Assembly (NCBI GenBank): GCA_963815135.1
Contig: CAWFFO010000009.1
Location: 62,001-126,000 of the forward strand
Length of the DNA stretch: 64,000 bases
Reading direction: 5' to 3'
Source: CAIWTU01 sp963815135
GTDB lineage: Bacteria > Desulfobacterota > Desulfuromonadia > Geobacterales > Geobacteraceae
In this document: positions 36,057-44,838 of the stretch, piece after piece
Position numbering within the stretch: position 1 is the first letter of the stretch
Layout of the letters: each line of letters opens with the position of its first letter
Notes under the pieces: generated by a model
Database searches by the model: none
Seen by the model: only the letters and a program-made list of their open reading frames with translations
Told to the model about the DNA's origin: nothing
Made by a program: the position numbers and the translations under genes

Positions 36057-37316
36057 TCAGGTGTTTTCCGCGCTTGCCATATCATCTTTGATGTATCTTG
36101 TGCATAAAAAACAGAAAAGCGCGGCGAGGGCGATGGCAAAGGGTGTCGTCAGAAGGGCGGACCGCAGGCCCCACATATCTGAGAACCAGCCAAGTATCGT
36201 GGGAGATACCGCATCGCCGAGGGCGTGGATGAAGAAGATATTCAGGGCAAAGGCCATCGCCCTGCAGCCCGGGGGGCTTACGTTTACAATTACCGTATTG
36301 AGCGGGCCGGTGTTGAAAAAAAGAAAAAACTCAGCGAAAAACATACCCGCCAGGCAACCTTCGATAGACGGAGAGGCGATGGCGTAAAAGGCAATGGGCG
36401 CCCCGATGAGGAATCCGGATCCGGAAACCAGCAGATATCCCTTGTCGCTCTTTTTCTGGAAATAGTCGCCGAGCCTTCCGCCCGCCAGGGTGCCGGCAAT
36501 TCCGGCAAACACGGTTATCGCCCCGAATATGGTATTGCCCCTTGCCACATCCAGCTGGTGAACGCGGAACAGGAACGTGGGCATCCATTGGGCCAGTCCG
36601 CCCATGGCGAAGGTCATGGCTGCCATGGCCAGGGTGTTTACGACAAAGGAGCGGTTCCTGAAGAAGGAAAGATAGCTCTTTGGGGATGAGCCGCACCGGG
36701 AGATGTCTTTATCTCCCTGGTCAGGGCGGGTCGGTTCCCTGAGAAACCACACTGCCAGGGAGAGGAGTAGTCCCGGCGCGCCAACCATGAGAAATGCGGC
36801 ATGCCAGCCGAAATTCTGGCCGAGAATTCCTCCCATGAGATAGCCGAGTGCGCTGCCGACCGGAATGGCCAGGTAAAAATAGGACAGGATCCTTCCACGC
36901 CTTTCCTTTGAAAAAAAATCCGAAAGCAGTCCGGGAGAAACCGTTCCGAAGCTTGCCTCTCCGATACCCACAACAGTCCTTGCGGCGAGAAGCGATCGAT
37001 AGCCCGGAGCGATCCCTGACAGGGCGGTGGCTATGCTCCAGACCGCCACACCGCAGGAGGCGAGCCTTATACGCCTGCCACGGTCGCCGATCCAGCCCAG
37101 GAGGGGGGCCGAGCACATATAGCAGAGCATGAAGGCGCTTCCCAGGAAGCCGAGTGCGGTGTCCGTGAGATGGAAGTCGGCCTTGATGAGAGGGAAGACG
37201 GCATAGAGCACCTGGCGGTCGATATAATTGAGCATATTTACGCTCAGGAGCAGTATGAGCGCGTAGCGACTATATGCGGGTGCCGTTTTATATGTCGAAA
37301 GAGTTTTGTCTGTCAT
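36057..37316 (-). CDS. Major facilitator superfamily transporter (spinster-like)
   Basis: A 419-residue twelve-TM carrier. TM1 includes LLSVNMLNYIDRQVLYAVFP, followed by the loop 2-3 signature GWIGDRGRRIRLASCG and TM4 RTVVGIGEASFGTVSPGLLS, typical of spinster-type MFS proteins. The substrate is unknown. It begins 47 bp after cbiB on the same strand and could be the last gene of the cobamide transcript. No strong ribosome binding site precedes ATG 37316. Confidence 0.92.
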   Translation of the reverse strand: MTDKTLSTYKTAPAYSRYALILLLSVNMLNYIDRQVLYAVFPLIKADFHLTDTALGFLGSAFMLCYMCSAPLLGWIGDRGRRIRLASCGVAVWSIATALSGIAPGYRSLLAARTVVGIGEASFGTVSPGLLSDFFSKERRGRILSYFYLAIPVGSALGYLMGGILGQNFGWHAAFLMVGAPGLLLSLAVWFLREPTRPDQGDKDISRCGSSPKSYLSFFRNRSFVVNTLAMAAMTFAMGGLAQWMPTFLFRVHQLDVARGNTIFGAITVFAGIAGTLAGGRLGDYFQKKSDKGYLLVSGSGFLIGAPIAFYAIASPSIEGCLAGMFFAEFFLFFNTGPLNTVIVNVSPPGCRAMAFALNIFFIHALGDAVSPTILGWFSDMWGLRSALLTTPFAIALAALFCFLCTRYIKDDMASAENT

Positions 37317-37362
37317 GGTTTAAAAAGCTGCTGGTCGCCGGCGAAGGGCTCAAGGCAAAAAT

Positions 37363-38355
37363 TCAAAATGGACATTGTAAAATGTAAATTATGGCTCCCC
37401 AGAGCGCCAGGAGCAAGGCGGTTGAGCCGTACATGAGCCGTACAGCTCCACGGTAGGATACCATGGAAAGGCATTCCGTCGCATCTCCGATAGTCGGCTT
37501 CTCGACGATTACTCCGAAATATCTGTTGGCTCCACCGAGTTTCACCCCCAGTGCCCCCGCCGTTGCCGCCTCCGGTATCCCGCTGTTGGGGGAAGAATGG
37601 TTTTTTCCGTCACGGAGCATGACGCGCAAGGCTCTCCGGCCGGAAAAACCCGTCATGGATGCGGCAACAACCATCAGCAGACCGGTTAATCGCGCGGGCA
37701 GCCAGTTGGCCAGATCGTCGAACCTGGCGGAGGCCCGGCCGAAACGGAGATACCGGTCATTCTTGTACCCAACCATGGAATCCAGTGTATTGACCGCCTT
37801 GTATGCCAACCCCAACGCCGGTCCGCCGAGCATCAGATAGAAGAGGGGAGCGATCACCCCGTCCGAGGTGTTTTCCGCCACTGTCTCCACCAGCGACCGC
37901 CAGACTTCCGGCTCGTCCAGCTGTTCCGTGTCCCGTCCGACGATCCGGGAAAGAAATGTCCGCGCGCCTTCCAGATCGCCTGCTGCCAGCCTGTCCGCCA
38001 CCAGTTTCGATTCCCAGTGCAGGGAACGGAGCGCCAGGCAGGTGAAGGATAAATAAACCGATACCCCGTAACCGAAGATAGGGCGCATCGCGAAAGCCCC
38101 AAGCAGTATCATGCGGGCAGCAGCATAGACCGATCCGACGATAAATGCGAGGAGAATTATACCACCCAATCGTTCATTGCGAATTACGCGACGGAGAATT
38201 CTTTCCATCGCCTTGATCAGCCTGCCGATCCCCACCACGGGATGCGGCAGCCAACGCGGATCGCCGAGGATGAGGTCGAGGAGAACGGCGGTTATTAAAA
38301 TGTATGGGTTGATTGGGTGCAAATGTTGTCCTGATAAATATGACGGTATATTCAT
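37363..38355 (-). CDS. cbiB: Adenosylcobinamide-phosphate synthase
   Basis: A 330-residue membrane enzyme that attaches (R)-1-aminopropan-2-ol (or its phosphate) to adenosylcobyric acid. It shows LLDLILGDPRWLPHPVVGIG at the N-terminus, the NTSDGVIAPLFYLMLGGP segment and the C-terminal GGANRYFG motif, with several TM helices. ATG 38355 overlaps the cbiP stop codon (ATGA). No threonine-phosphate decarboxylase gene is adjacent, so the aminopropanol donor must come from elsewhere. Confidence 0.95.
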   Translation of the reverse strand: MNIPSYLSGQHLHPINPYILITAVLLDLILGDPRWLPHPVVGIGRLIKAMERILRRVIRNERLGGIILLAFIVGSVYAAARMILLGAFAMRPIFGYGVSVYLSFTCLALRSLHWESKLVADRLAAGDLEGARTFLSRIVGRDTEQLDEPEVWRSLVETVAENTSDGVIAPLFYLMLGGPALGLAYKAVNTLDSMVGYKNDRYLRFGRASARFDDLANWLPARLTGLLMVVAASMTGFSGRRALRVMLRDGKNHSSPNSGIPEAATAGALGVKLGGANRYFGVIVEKPTIGDATECLSMVSYRGAVRLMYGSTALLLALWGAIIYILQCPF

Positions 38356-39869
38356 TCCCCGGTTGATTCAATCCCGCAGATCCGCAACAACTGCTCCATG
38401 TCCAGGTACCGCTCCAGGTGCTCCGCCAGGAGATCGAACGGGTCTGCAGCAACATTGTCCGGTGAAATCGTCGGCAGGCCTTTGTCTTTTCGTATCCTGT
38501 TCAGAAACGCGGCGCGGAAATTGCGGTTGTCGAAAATACCGTGCAGGTATGTGCCGAACACCCGTCCGTCTATGGAAACCGCGCCATCGGAAACCGTGTC
38601 CTTTTCTCCTGATCGGCGCGTCAGTTCGGCAAACGGTCGGGCGGAGGGACCGAGGGTTGTCTGTCCCATGTGGATTTCATACCCGGAGATGCACTCTGTA
38701 CAATCCGGGGCGATAAGGGTCGCGCCCTGAAGAAGACTGCCTTCAGCCTGGTGAGTCTCCTTGTGCGGCAACAAGACGGTCTCCGCGTCGAGAAGCCCGA
38801 GCCCCTCCGCTTCTACGGTGGACGATTCGATACCGTGTGGATCGAGAATCCTGTTGCCAAGCATCTGGTATCCACCACAGATACCGATTACCGGCCCGCC
38901 GAAGGTCCGTACCGGCTCGAACATGCCCTGTTTTTCAAGAAACCGGAGGTCGCCGATGGTGGACTTGCTCCCCGGTAGAATCAGAATATCCAGCCCCACC
39001 AGTTCGTCAGCCTTTTCGATATAATTCAGATCAACATCCGGTTCGGCCTCCAGTGGATCGAAATCGGTATAGTTGGAGATGCGCGGAAACCTGATCACGC
39101 CGATCCGGATTTTCTTTCCTTTTGATCTTTGCCCTTTGTCTTTTGCCTTTTTATCCAGCGCCACGCTGTCCTCTTCCGGTATCCGGAAATGCCGGAAATA
39201 CGGAACAACCCCCAGCACCGGAATGCCGGTTCGCTGTTCGACAAACTCGATTCCAGGCGTCAGCAGCGATGGGATCGCCGCGGAATTTGTTGATGACAAT
39301 CCCCTTGATCCGCGCCTGTTCCGACGGTTCAAGGAGTTCGATGCGTGCCGACGATCTGGGCGAAGACCCCGCCCCGGTCGATGTCGGCCACCAGGACGCA
39401 CGGGCAGTCCGCCATCTCCGCGACACTTGCAGGTTGGCAATGTCGTGCGCCTTCAGGTTGATCTCGGCGATGCTCCCGGCCCCTTCGATGACGATGAAAT
39501 CGAAGTCGGCGCTCGAGCCGGTCGAAGCTCTCCGCGCACCTGTTCGAAAGCATCCGGCTTGTAGGCGTTGTATTCCTTCACCGTCATGTTGCCGACGGCC
39601 TTGCCCTGGACGATCACCTGGCTGCCGGTGTCGGAATTCGGTTTCAGGAGTACCGGGATTCATGTCCGTGTGGGGGGAATGCGGCATGCCTGGGCCTGCA
39701 CCGCCTGGGCCCGGCCGATCTCGCCCCCTTCCGGGGTGACGAAGGAGTTGAGCGCCATGTTCTGGGACTTGAAAGGAGCAACACGCGATACCCCGTTTCT
39801 GCGAAGAATCCGGCAGAAGCCGGCGGTCAGGACTGATTTCCCCACATCCGACGCGGTGCCGCAGAACAT
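38352..39869 (-). pseudogene. cbiP: Cobyric acid synthase, seven apparent indels
   Basis: The amidotransferase that amidates four side chains of cobyrinic acid a,c-diamide. The N-terminal Dethiobiotin-synthetase-like domain starts MFCGTASDVGKS; the C-terminal GATase-1 domain has PVIGICGGYQMLG with the nucleophilic Cys. Between 39690 and 39265 the conserved protein jumps frame seven times (near 39674, 39654, 39532, 39511, 39424, 39342, 39272). The indels sum to plus three, so the repaired length is 504 residues. One in-frame heptamer insertion (39122-39149) adds KKAKDKGQRSKGKK. The start lies inside the cbiH frame. I favour sequence error for the indels. Confidence 0.9.
39122..39149. repeat. 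Four TTGNNCT heptamers inside cbiP
   Basis: Units TTGATCT, TTGCCCT, TTGTCTT and TTGCCTT are contiguous. They encode a Lys/Gly/Asp-rich insertion between the two cbiP domains that is unlike the family and keeps the frame open. Confidence 0.8.
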
Positions 39870-40655
39870 CACTGCTTTGCCGTGATGTGTGAGATGTGAG
39901 ACGTGAGACGTGAGGGGGCGAGAAACGGCATAGCCGCGCGGCGTTACCATCCTGCCTTGCGCATCCACATGGGTAGCGGAATTACCGATGATGACCAGAG
40001 AGAACATATCGATTCTTTTCAGGGGCATTTCGCCCAAGGTGGAAACGATCTTTTCTTCACCGGCCCGGCAGGCGTTGCGGACGATGCCGACCGGGGTTTC
40101 CGACTGACGGGAAGAAAGGATGATTTCCCGGGCGCGTTCCATGTGTCCCGCACGGCCCTTGCTGCGCGGATTGTACAGGGCGATTACGAAATCGGCCTCC
40201 GCTGCGGCACGGATCCGTTTTTCGATCAGTTCCCATGGCGTCAGCAGGTCGGAAAGGGAGATGACGGCGAAGTCGTGCATGAGGGGCGCCCCGAGTACCG
40301 CCGCCGCCGCCTGCACGGCGGATACGCCGGGGATGATGACGATTTCGATGTTGTCATTGTTTGCCTTCAGCAGTTCCAGCGCCAATCCGGCCATGCCGTA
40401 GACGCCGGCGTCGCCGCTGGAAACGAGGGCAACGGTTTTCCCTTCGGCTGCCATGCGGATTGCCTCCCGGCAGCGTTCCGTTTCCCTGGTCATCCCGCTG
40501 GAGAAAACTTCCTTGCCGTTGAGAAGGGGCTCGATGAGCTTCAGATAGGTCGCGTAACCGACCACCGCACCGGCCGATTCGATGGCTTCGCGGGCCTCGT
40601 ATGTCATGTGTTTCAGGTCGCCGGGACCGATACCTACCACGTAAAGTCGGGACAT
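39660..40655 (-). CDS. cbiH: Precorrin-3B/cobalt-factor III C17-methyltransferase, read-through into CbiP N-terminus
   Basis: Residues 1-250 are a complete CbiH/CobJ, which methylates C17 and contracts the ring: LYVVGIGPGDLKHMTYEA, VALVSSGDAGVYGMAGLA, IIPGVSAVQAAAAVLGAPL, DFVIALYNPRSKGR. Instead of stopping after PRGYAVSRPL, the frame continues through five heptamers (39882-39916, encoding TSHVSHLTHH) into the start of CbiP. The continuous ORF of 331 residues ends at a frameshift near 39674. Either the repeat has fused the two genes, or CbiP starts independently at ATG 39869. AGAGG precedes ATG 40655. Confidence 0.93.
   Translation of the reverse strand: MSRLYVVGIGPGDLKHMTYEAREAIESAGAVVGYATYLKLIEPLLNGKEVFSSGMTRETERCREAIRMAAEGKTVALVSSGDAGVYGMAGLALELLKANNDNIEIVIIPGVSAVQAAAAVLGAPLMHDFAVISLSDLLTPWELIEKRIRAAAEADFVIALYNPRSKGRAGHMERAREIILSSRQSETPVGIVRNACRAGEEKIVSTLGEMPLKRIDMFSLVIIGNSATHVDAQGRMVTPRGYAVSRPLTSHVSHLTHHGKAVMFCGTASDVGKSVLTAGFCRILRRNGVSRVAPFKSQNMALNSFVTPEGGEIGRAQAVQAQACRIPPTRT
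39882..39916. repeat. Five GTGAGAC-type heptamers at the cbiH-cbiP junction
   Basis: Units GTGATGT, GTGAGAT, GTGAGAC, GTGAGAC, GTGAGGG are contiguous on the plus strand. They occupy the place where a cbiH stop codon and cbiP start would be expected, and none of their codons on the minus strand is a stop in the cbiH frame. Confidence 0.85.
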
Positions 40656-40681
40656 TAAAACCTCTTTGTAATTAATTGCCT

Positions 40682-41736
40682 TTAGCTTATTTCAGCTATG
40701 GCCAAGGTTACGTTCCCGCTTTTCACCTTGTTCAAAAGCAGGTTTCCGTTTCCCGAGGCAAGAAGCGCGGCCGGTTCGGCCACTCCCGCTGCGCCGATGG
40801 CGTCCATGGCGTGTCGTGAGGGGGGGAGGGTGATTTGACACCGTTTAATTCGCTGCTTTCGAAAAATACGACCGGGTTGGAATATTTATCAGCGAAAGTC
40901 AGAAGTCCATTTTCCCCACGCTTTGCGGATGCTGTGGCGATGCATTTGACGCTTTTTTCGGAGAGCAGGATTTTTTGCAGGTTTAATCTCACCACCGCTT
41001 CAATTTCGTCTTCATCCGTGCCGCTGTTGCACCCGATGCCAAGGACGAGATTTCTTGGGCGCAGTATCAGTATGTCGGAAGACTTAATTTCAGGCGAGAG
41101 GATGCGGTTGGTGACGAACAGGAAACCCTGCGCTCCGCTTTGCAGGGCGTCGGCGAAATCGGAATGGAAGGTCAAATTACCGCGCCCGGAGAAGTACCTC
41201 TCCACCAGGCCGGTGGAATCGACAACTGCGATCCCGGCATTCTCCAGCAGCAGGGTGTTCAGGATTCTGACCCTGGACAGGTCATCTATCACCCATCCAT
41301 GCTCTTTTGCCAGCATATCGAAGGACGGAAGTCCGTGGACATCGGTGGCGGTGGTGATAACGGCGGTTGAACCGATCAGTGAGGAGCATTTCTCCGCCAG
41401 TTCGTTGGCGCCGCCGAGGTGCCCTGAAAGTAGCGATACGGCGAATTTACCCGCATCGTCCATGACCACCACCGCCGGATCTTTATCCTTGCCATGCAGA
41501 TGAGGTGCAATAACCCTCACTACGATCCCGGTGGCCATTATGCATATCATGCCATCCACCTCGAACCACAGTCTTTCTACCAGTGATTTCAAGGATTCGC
41601 GATAAACCGTCACCGGCGCTCCGGCAAATACCGAAAATTTATCCGGGACAAACAGTCCGGCGTTTTCAAGCCCGTCTCTGAGCCTTGCCCCCAATTGTGC
41701 ACCGTGGCCGGTTATGGCGATGATGGCGATAGTCAG
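40682..41736 (-). CDS. cbiG: Cobalt-precorrin 5A hydrolase, one frameshift and unusual start
   Basis: CbiG opens the delta-lactone and releases the two-carbon fragment in the anaerobic pathway. Recognisable parts are IAIITGHGAQLGARL-like N-terminus, MICIMATGIVVRVIAPHL, SLLSGHLGGANELAE and LVLGIGCNSGTDEDEIEAVV. The frame breaks in a C7 run (40820-40826 as G7): one missing C restores SRHAMDAIGAAGVAEPAALL and a stop at 40682, giving about 351 residues. Without repair the ORF ends at 40732. The start is uncertain: AAGGAA is followed by ATC, ATT and CTG (41736), with no ATG or GTG at the conserved N-terminus. It lies between cbiF and cbiH. Confidence 0.88.
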
Positions 41737-41772
41737 AATGATTTCCTTGCTGGATTGAAATTTAGATGTATT

Positions 41773-41801
41773 GGCGAAGCAAGCGCTTCACCTGCTTCGC
41801 C
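41773..41801. repeat. GGCGAAGCA/TGCTTCGCC hairpin in the cbiF-cbiG gap
   Basis: A perfect 9-bp inverted repeat with an 11-base spacer. Another partial copy of the word (TTGCTTCGCCCCT) stands 45 bp away. The gap of about 140 bp has no gene, which is unusual in this tightly packed operon; it may be a small repeat insertion. Confidence 0.6.
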
Positions 41802-41878
41802 AGAAGTTCCGTCATATTTAGGGAGGGTGAAACGGAATAAATTGCTTCGCCCCTATCTCGCCTCTGCCGGTTGCAGTT

Positions 41879-42653
41879 TCAGGTGATTATACCTTTGCGG
41901 CTGCCGTGACTGAATTCCTTGTCGTACAGGAGCGATCTTGCCTTGAGCCCTTCCTTCCGCGCCTTCAGCACATCGCCGACGATGATCAGAGCCTGCTTTC
42001 CTATTTCCGCGTCTTTCGCAAGTTCGGCAATATTCGCCAGGGTTCCCTCGAGACCAGTTCGTCCGGCCAGGATGCCCGATAGACGACTGCAGCCGGTGTT
42101 TCGGGGTATATGCACCCTGAAGCAGTTCATCCACCACGCGGTCGATCATGGAAACAGACAGGTAGATGACCAGGGTGGCGCCGATACGGGCGATCTCTTT
42201 CAACGATTCCCTCTCCGGCACAGGAGTTTTTCCCTCCAGCCTGGTGAAAATCACGGTCTGGGAGACCTCCGGCAAGGTCAGTTCCTGCTTGAGTGCGGCG
42301 GCGGCGGCAAAGGCGCTGGTGACGCCGGGAACAACATCATAATCGATTCCCAGCCGGTCCAGCTCCGCCATCTGCTCCTGGATTGCTCCATATATGGACG
42401 GGTCGCCGGTGTGCAACCGCGCCACGCTTTTTCCCGCGAGAATGGCTTCGGCTATCGCAGAGGTAGTCTCTTCCAGGGTCATGGAAGAAGAATCATAAAC
42501 CTCCGCGTCGGGGCCGTATTCCCTGACAAGACGCAGATCCACGAGGCTGCCGGCGAAGATGATCACGTCCACCTCGCGAAGGAGACGAGCGCCTTTAACG
42601 GTAATCAATTCCGGGTCGCCGGGACCCGCGCCGATGAAATGTACTTTAGCCAT
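41879..42653 (-). CDS. cbiF: Cobalt-precorrin-4 C11-methyltransferase, two frameshifts
   Basis: CbiF/CobM methylates C11. The first 190 residues are intact and typical: VHFIGAGPGDPELITVKGAR, ARLHTGDPSIYGAIQEQM, DYDVVPGVTSAFAAAAALK, ATLVIYLSVSMIDRVV. The conserved tail continues in other frames: a missing A near 42099-42101 and a missing base near 42052 restore PAAVVYRASWPDE and LEGTLANIAELAKDAEIG to a stop at 41879 (about 258 residues). The uncorrected frame runs to 41853 with unrelated Arg-rich sequence. Part of the cobamide operon, 9 bp after cbiL. Confidence 0.9.
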
Positions 42654-42661
42654 GTAAATCC

Positions 42662-43372
42662 TCAGAAATGATGCTTTTTAACTATCAGAAGCGACAAATA
42701 ATCCAGCTTTTTCCCCAGCAAGGACTGCAGGTCGAAAACCACTTCCTGTTCGGCGGATCCGACCCTGCGGATGAAGACTGCGTTTTTCTCCAGTCCCAAC
42801 TCCCTGAGCAGATCATAGACCTGGCTGAAAACCCGGTTTACTTTCATCAGCACGACGGTGTCGAATTCCAGGAAGACACGGCGCAGCTCCTTTTCCTCGA
42901 AGGCGGCGGGGATGACGGCGAGGCGTTCGGAAGCCGCGGCCAGAGGCACACCGGCGGCAATTGCGGCCGCATTGATGCTGGATATGCCCGGTACGGCCTC
43001 GACAGGCACATCGGGGTATTTTCCCCTGAGGATGCGGTACATGTAGAGGAAAGTCGAATAAAGGAAAGGATCACCGATGGTGATGAAGGCGACGTCTTTC
43101 CCGCTGCGGACCGCCTCCGCCGTTTCCCTCGCAGCCTCCTCCCAGAAAGGCTCCAGTCCTTCCTGGTTTTTGCGCATGGGGAATACCCTGACCACGACTT
43201 CCTGCCGGGTGCGGTCGATGAAACTTTCGACTATGGAAAGGGCATAACTTGAATCATCGGGACCGGAGGACGGGGCGCAGATGACATGCGCCCCGCGCAG
43301 AATGCGTTCCGCCTTGCGGGTAAGGAGTTCGGGATCGCCGGGGCCCACCCCGACGGCATATACGCACGCCAC
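42662..43372 (-). CDS. cbiL: Cobalt-factor II C20-methyltransferase
   Basis: A 236-residue SAM-dependent tetrapyrrole methylase that adds the C20 methyl group. It shows VYAVGVGPGDPELLTRKAER at the N-terminus, DVAFITIGDPFLYSTFLYM, and AVPGISSINAAAIAAGVPL. The length and the absence of the CbiF/CbiH-specific motifs support CbiL. The start is a GTG whose G is the last base of the cbiET TAG stop codon. It belongs to the cobamide operon. Confidence 0.95.
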   Translation of the reverse strand: MACVYAVGVGPGDPELLTRKAERILRGAHVICAPSSGPDDSSYALSIVESFIDRTRQEVVVRVFPMRKNQEGLEPFWEEAARETAEAVRSGKDVAFITIGDPFLYSTFLYMYRILRGKYPDVPVEAVPGISSINAAAIAAGVPLAAASERLAVIPAAFEEKELRRVFLEFDTVVLMKVNRVFSQVYDLLRELGLEKNAVFIRRVGSAEQEVVFDLQSLLGKKLDYLSLLIVKKHHF

Positions 43373-44589
43373 TATTCCGAACCTTTTCCCGCGGTGATGA
43401 CATACACCGGATTGTGGGACTCGAACATCTTGTATTCGGTGAGACCGCGGGTTTTCGCCACGTTGACGCAGACCACCTCGACGGTGTAGCCATGGTCCTC
43501 CAGGAATTCCACCGCCTTGGTCAGGGTATCGAGAGTCACCGCGTTGAGAACGATGACACCTTCGGGCTTCAGGCGCCGGTCCACTGCCTCGATGATGTCT
43601 TCCAGCATTCCCCCGGAGCCGCCGATGAAGACCCGGTCCGGATCGGGAAGGTCATCCAGCCCTTCCGGGGCGTAAGCCTCCACCATCAGGACATTTCTGG
43701 CGGCAAATTTCTTCAGGTTGTCGCGCAGAAAGGAGATGTACTGGGGGTTCTTTTCCAGGGCGAAGATCTTGCCGTTGGGCATGAGGTTTCCCGCCTCGAT
43801 GGAAACCGACCCGCTGCCGGCGCCTATGTCCCACAGCGTCAGGTCGTTCTGCAACTGGAGCTTGGCCAGGGTTACCGCCCGTATTTCCTGCTTGGTGATC
43901 AGTTTTTTTGCGGTGTGGAACTCGTCATCGTCGATACCCATGATCGGGAAATGTTCAAGGGTCGGTTCCCATGCCTTGATCAGGATAAGAATGTTGAGAG
44001 GGGAGGCGGGCATGTCGGCGAGTCCCCTGATATCGGTCCGGGAGATTTTTTCCGTATCCAGTCCCAGGTCTTCACAGAGATAGACCTCATAGCCTTCCGC
44101 GCCGCGCTTTATCAGCTCGGTGGCAAGGACCGAGGGCGTGTTCACGTTATCGGTCAATACCGCAACCTTGTCCGCAGCGATGATCCTGTCGATGGCGCCT
44201 TTCAACCCCCGGCCGTGAACGGAGACGAAAATCGAATCGTCCCACGGCTCCTTGATGCGGGCGAAGGCGTACTGGACACTGGTGACGTTGGGAAATATCT
44301 CGATCCGGTCCTTGGCTAGATTGCGCAGCATGAAACGCGCAATGCCGAAGAAATTCGGATCGCCGGAACTCAGGACAACCACCTGCTTCTGGGTGGTTTT
44401 GAGAAATTCCAGCATGATGGAAAGGTCTCCATAGGTCTGCTTTTCTCCCTTGAAATCGGGGAAAATATCGAGAAGCCGCTGGTGACCGATGAGCAGTTCG
44501 GCCTCTTTTATCACCTCGATCGCTTTGCTCCCGAATCCTTCCCAGCCTTCGATGCCGGCGCCGATCAGATAGATTTTTTTCTGAGACAT
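43372..44589 (-). CDS. cbiET: Bifunctional cobalt-precorrin-7 (C5)-/(C15)-methyltransferase, CbiE-CbiT fusion
   Basis: A 405-residue fusion equivalent to CobL. The N-terminal half is CbiE, a C5 methylase (IYLIGAGIEGWEGFGSKAIE, VVLSSGDPNFFGIARFML). The C-terminal half is CbiT, a Rossmann methyltransferase that methylates C15 and decarboxylates (LWDIGAGSGSVSIEAG, Asp near residue 254, then EKNPQYISFLRDNLK). ATG 44589 follows GGGAG; the open frame extends further but lacks a site. A MITE-like element fills the 230-bp gap to cbiD. Confidence 0.95.
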   Translation of the reverse strand: MSQKKIYLIGAGIEGWEGFGSKAIEVIKEAELLIGHQRLLDIFPDFKGEKQTYGDLSIMLEFLKTTQKQVVVLSSGDPNFFGIARFMLRNLAKDRIEIFPNVTSVQYAFARIKEPWDDSIFVSVHGRGLKGAIDRIIAADKVAVLTDNVNTPSVLATELIKRGAEGYEVYLCEDLGLDTEKISRTDIRGLADMPASPLNILILIKAWEPTLEHFPIMGIDDDEFHTAKKLITKQEIRAVTLAKLQLQNDLTLWDIGAGSGSVSIEAGNLMPNGKIFALEKNPQYISFLRDNLKKFAARNVLMVEAYAPEGLDDLPDPDRVFIGGSGGMLEDIIEAVDRRLKPEGVIVLNAVTLDTLTKAVEFLEDHGYTVEVVCVNVAKTRGLTEYKMFESHNPVYVITAGKGSE

Positions 44590-44657
44590 GGATTTACTCC
44601 CTCGCATTTTATAAATAATTATAATGCAGATGAACGGTGATTCCGCTTCAATGCTTA

Positions 44658-44838
44658 GGGACTCGGAACTTACCAATATACCGTTTTTACATCTCATCTT
44701 CAGGCCATCTTTGCCGCTCCTTCAATCGCAAAATCCTCAGCGTAGCCCGGCTACGCCTGCGGTTTTGCTCAATCAGGAACGACAAATCTGACCTAAATCT
44801 GAGCGTATAAACTGGTATATCAGTAAATTCCGAGTCCC
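44658..44838. mobile_element. MITE-like element between cbiD and cbiET, overlapping the cbiD 3' end
   Basis: Terminal inverted repeats of about 25 bp (44658-44682 and 44814-44838, three mismatches; GGGACTCGGAA at the outer ends) flank a 130-bp core. The core is itself a long hairpin (GCAAAATCCTCAGCGTAG / GCTACGCCTGCGGTTTTGC). There is no ORF. The cbiD stop codon lies within the right terminal repeat, so the last codons of cbiD come from the element. Confidence 0.78.

Noticed and set aside
44658..44838. Element at the cbiD-cbiET gap considered as a riboswitch
   Set aside because: The terminal inverted repeats overlap the end of cbiD and no conserved riboswitch motif is present; a mobile repeat explains it better.
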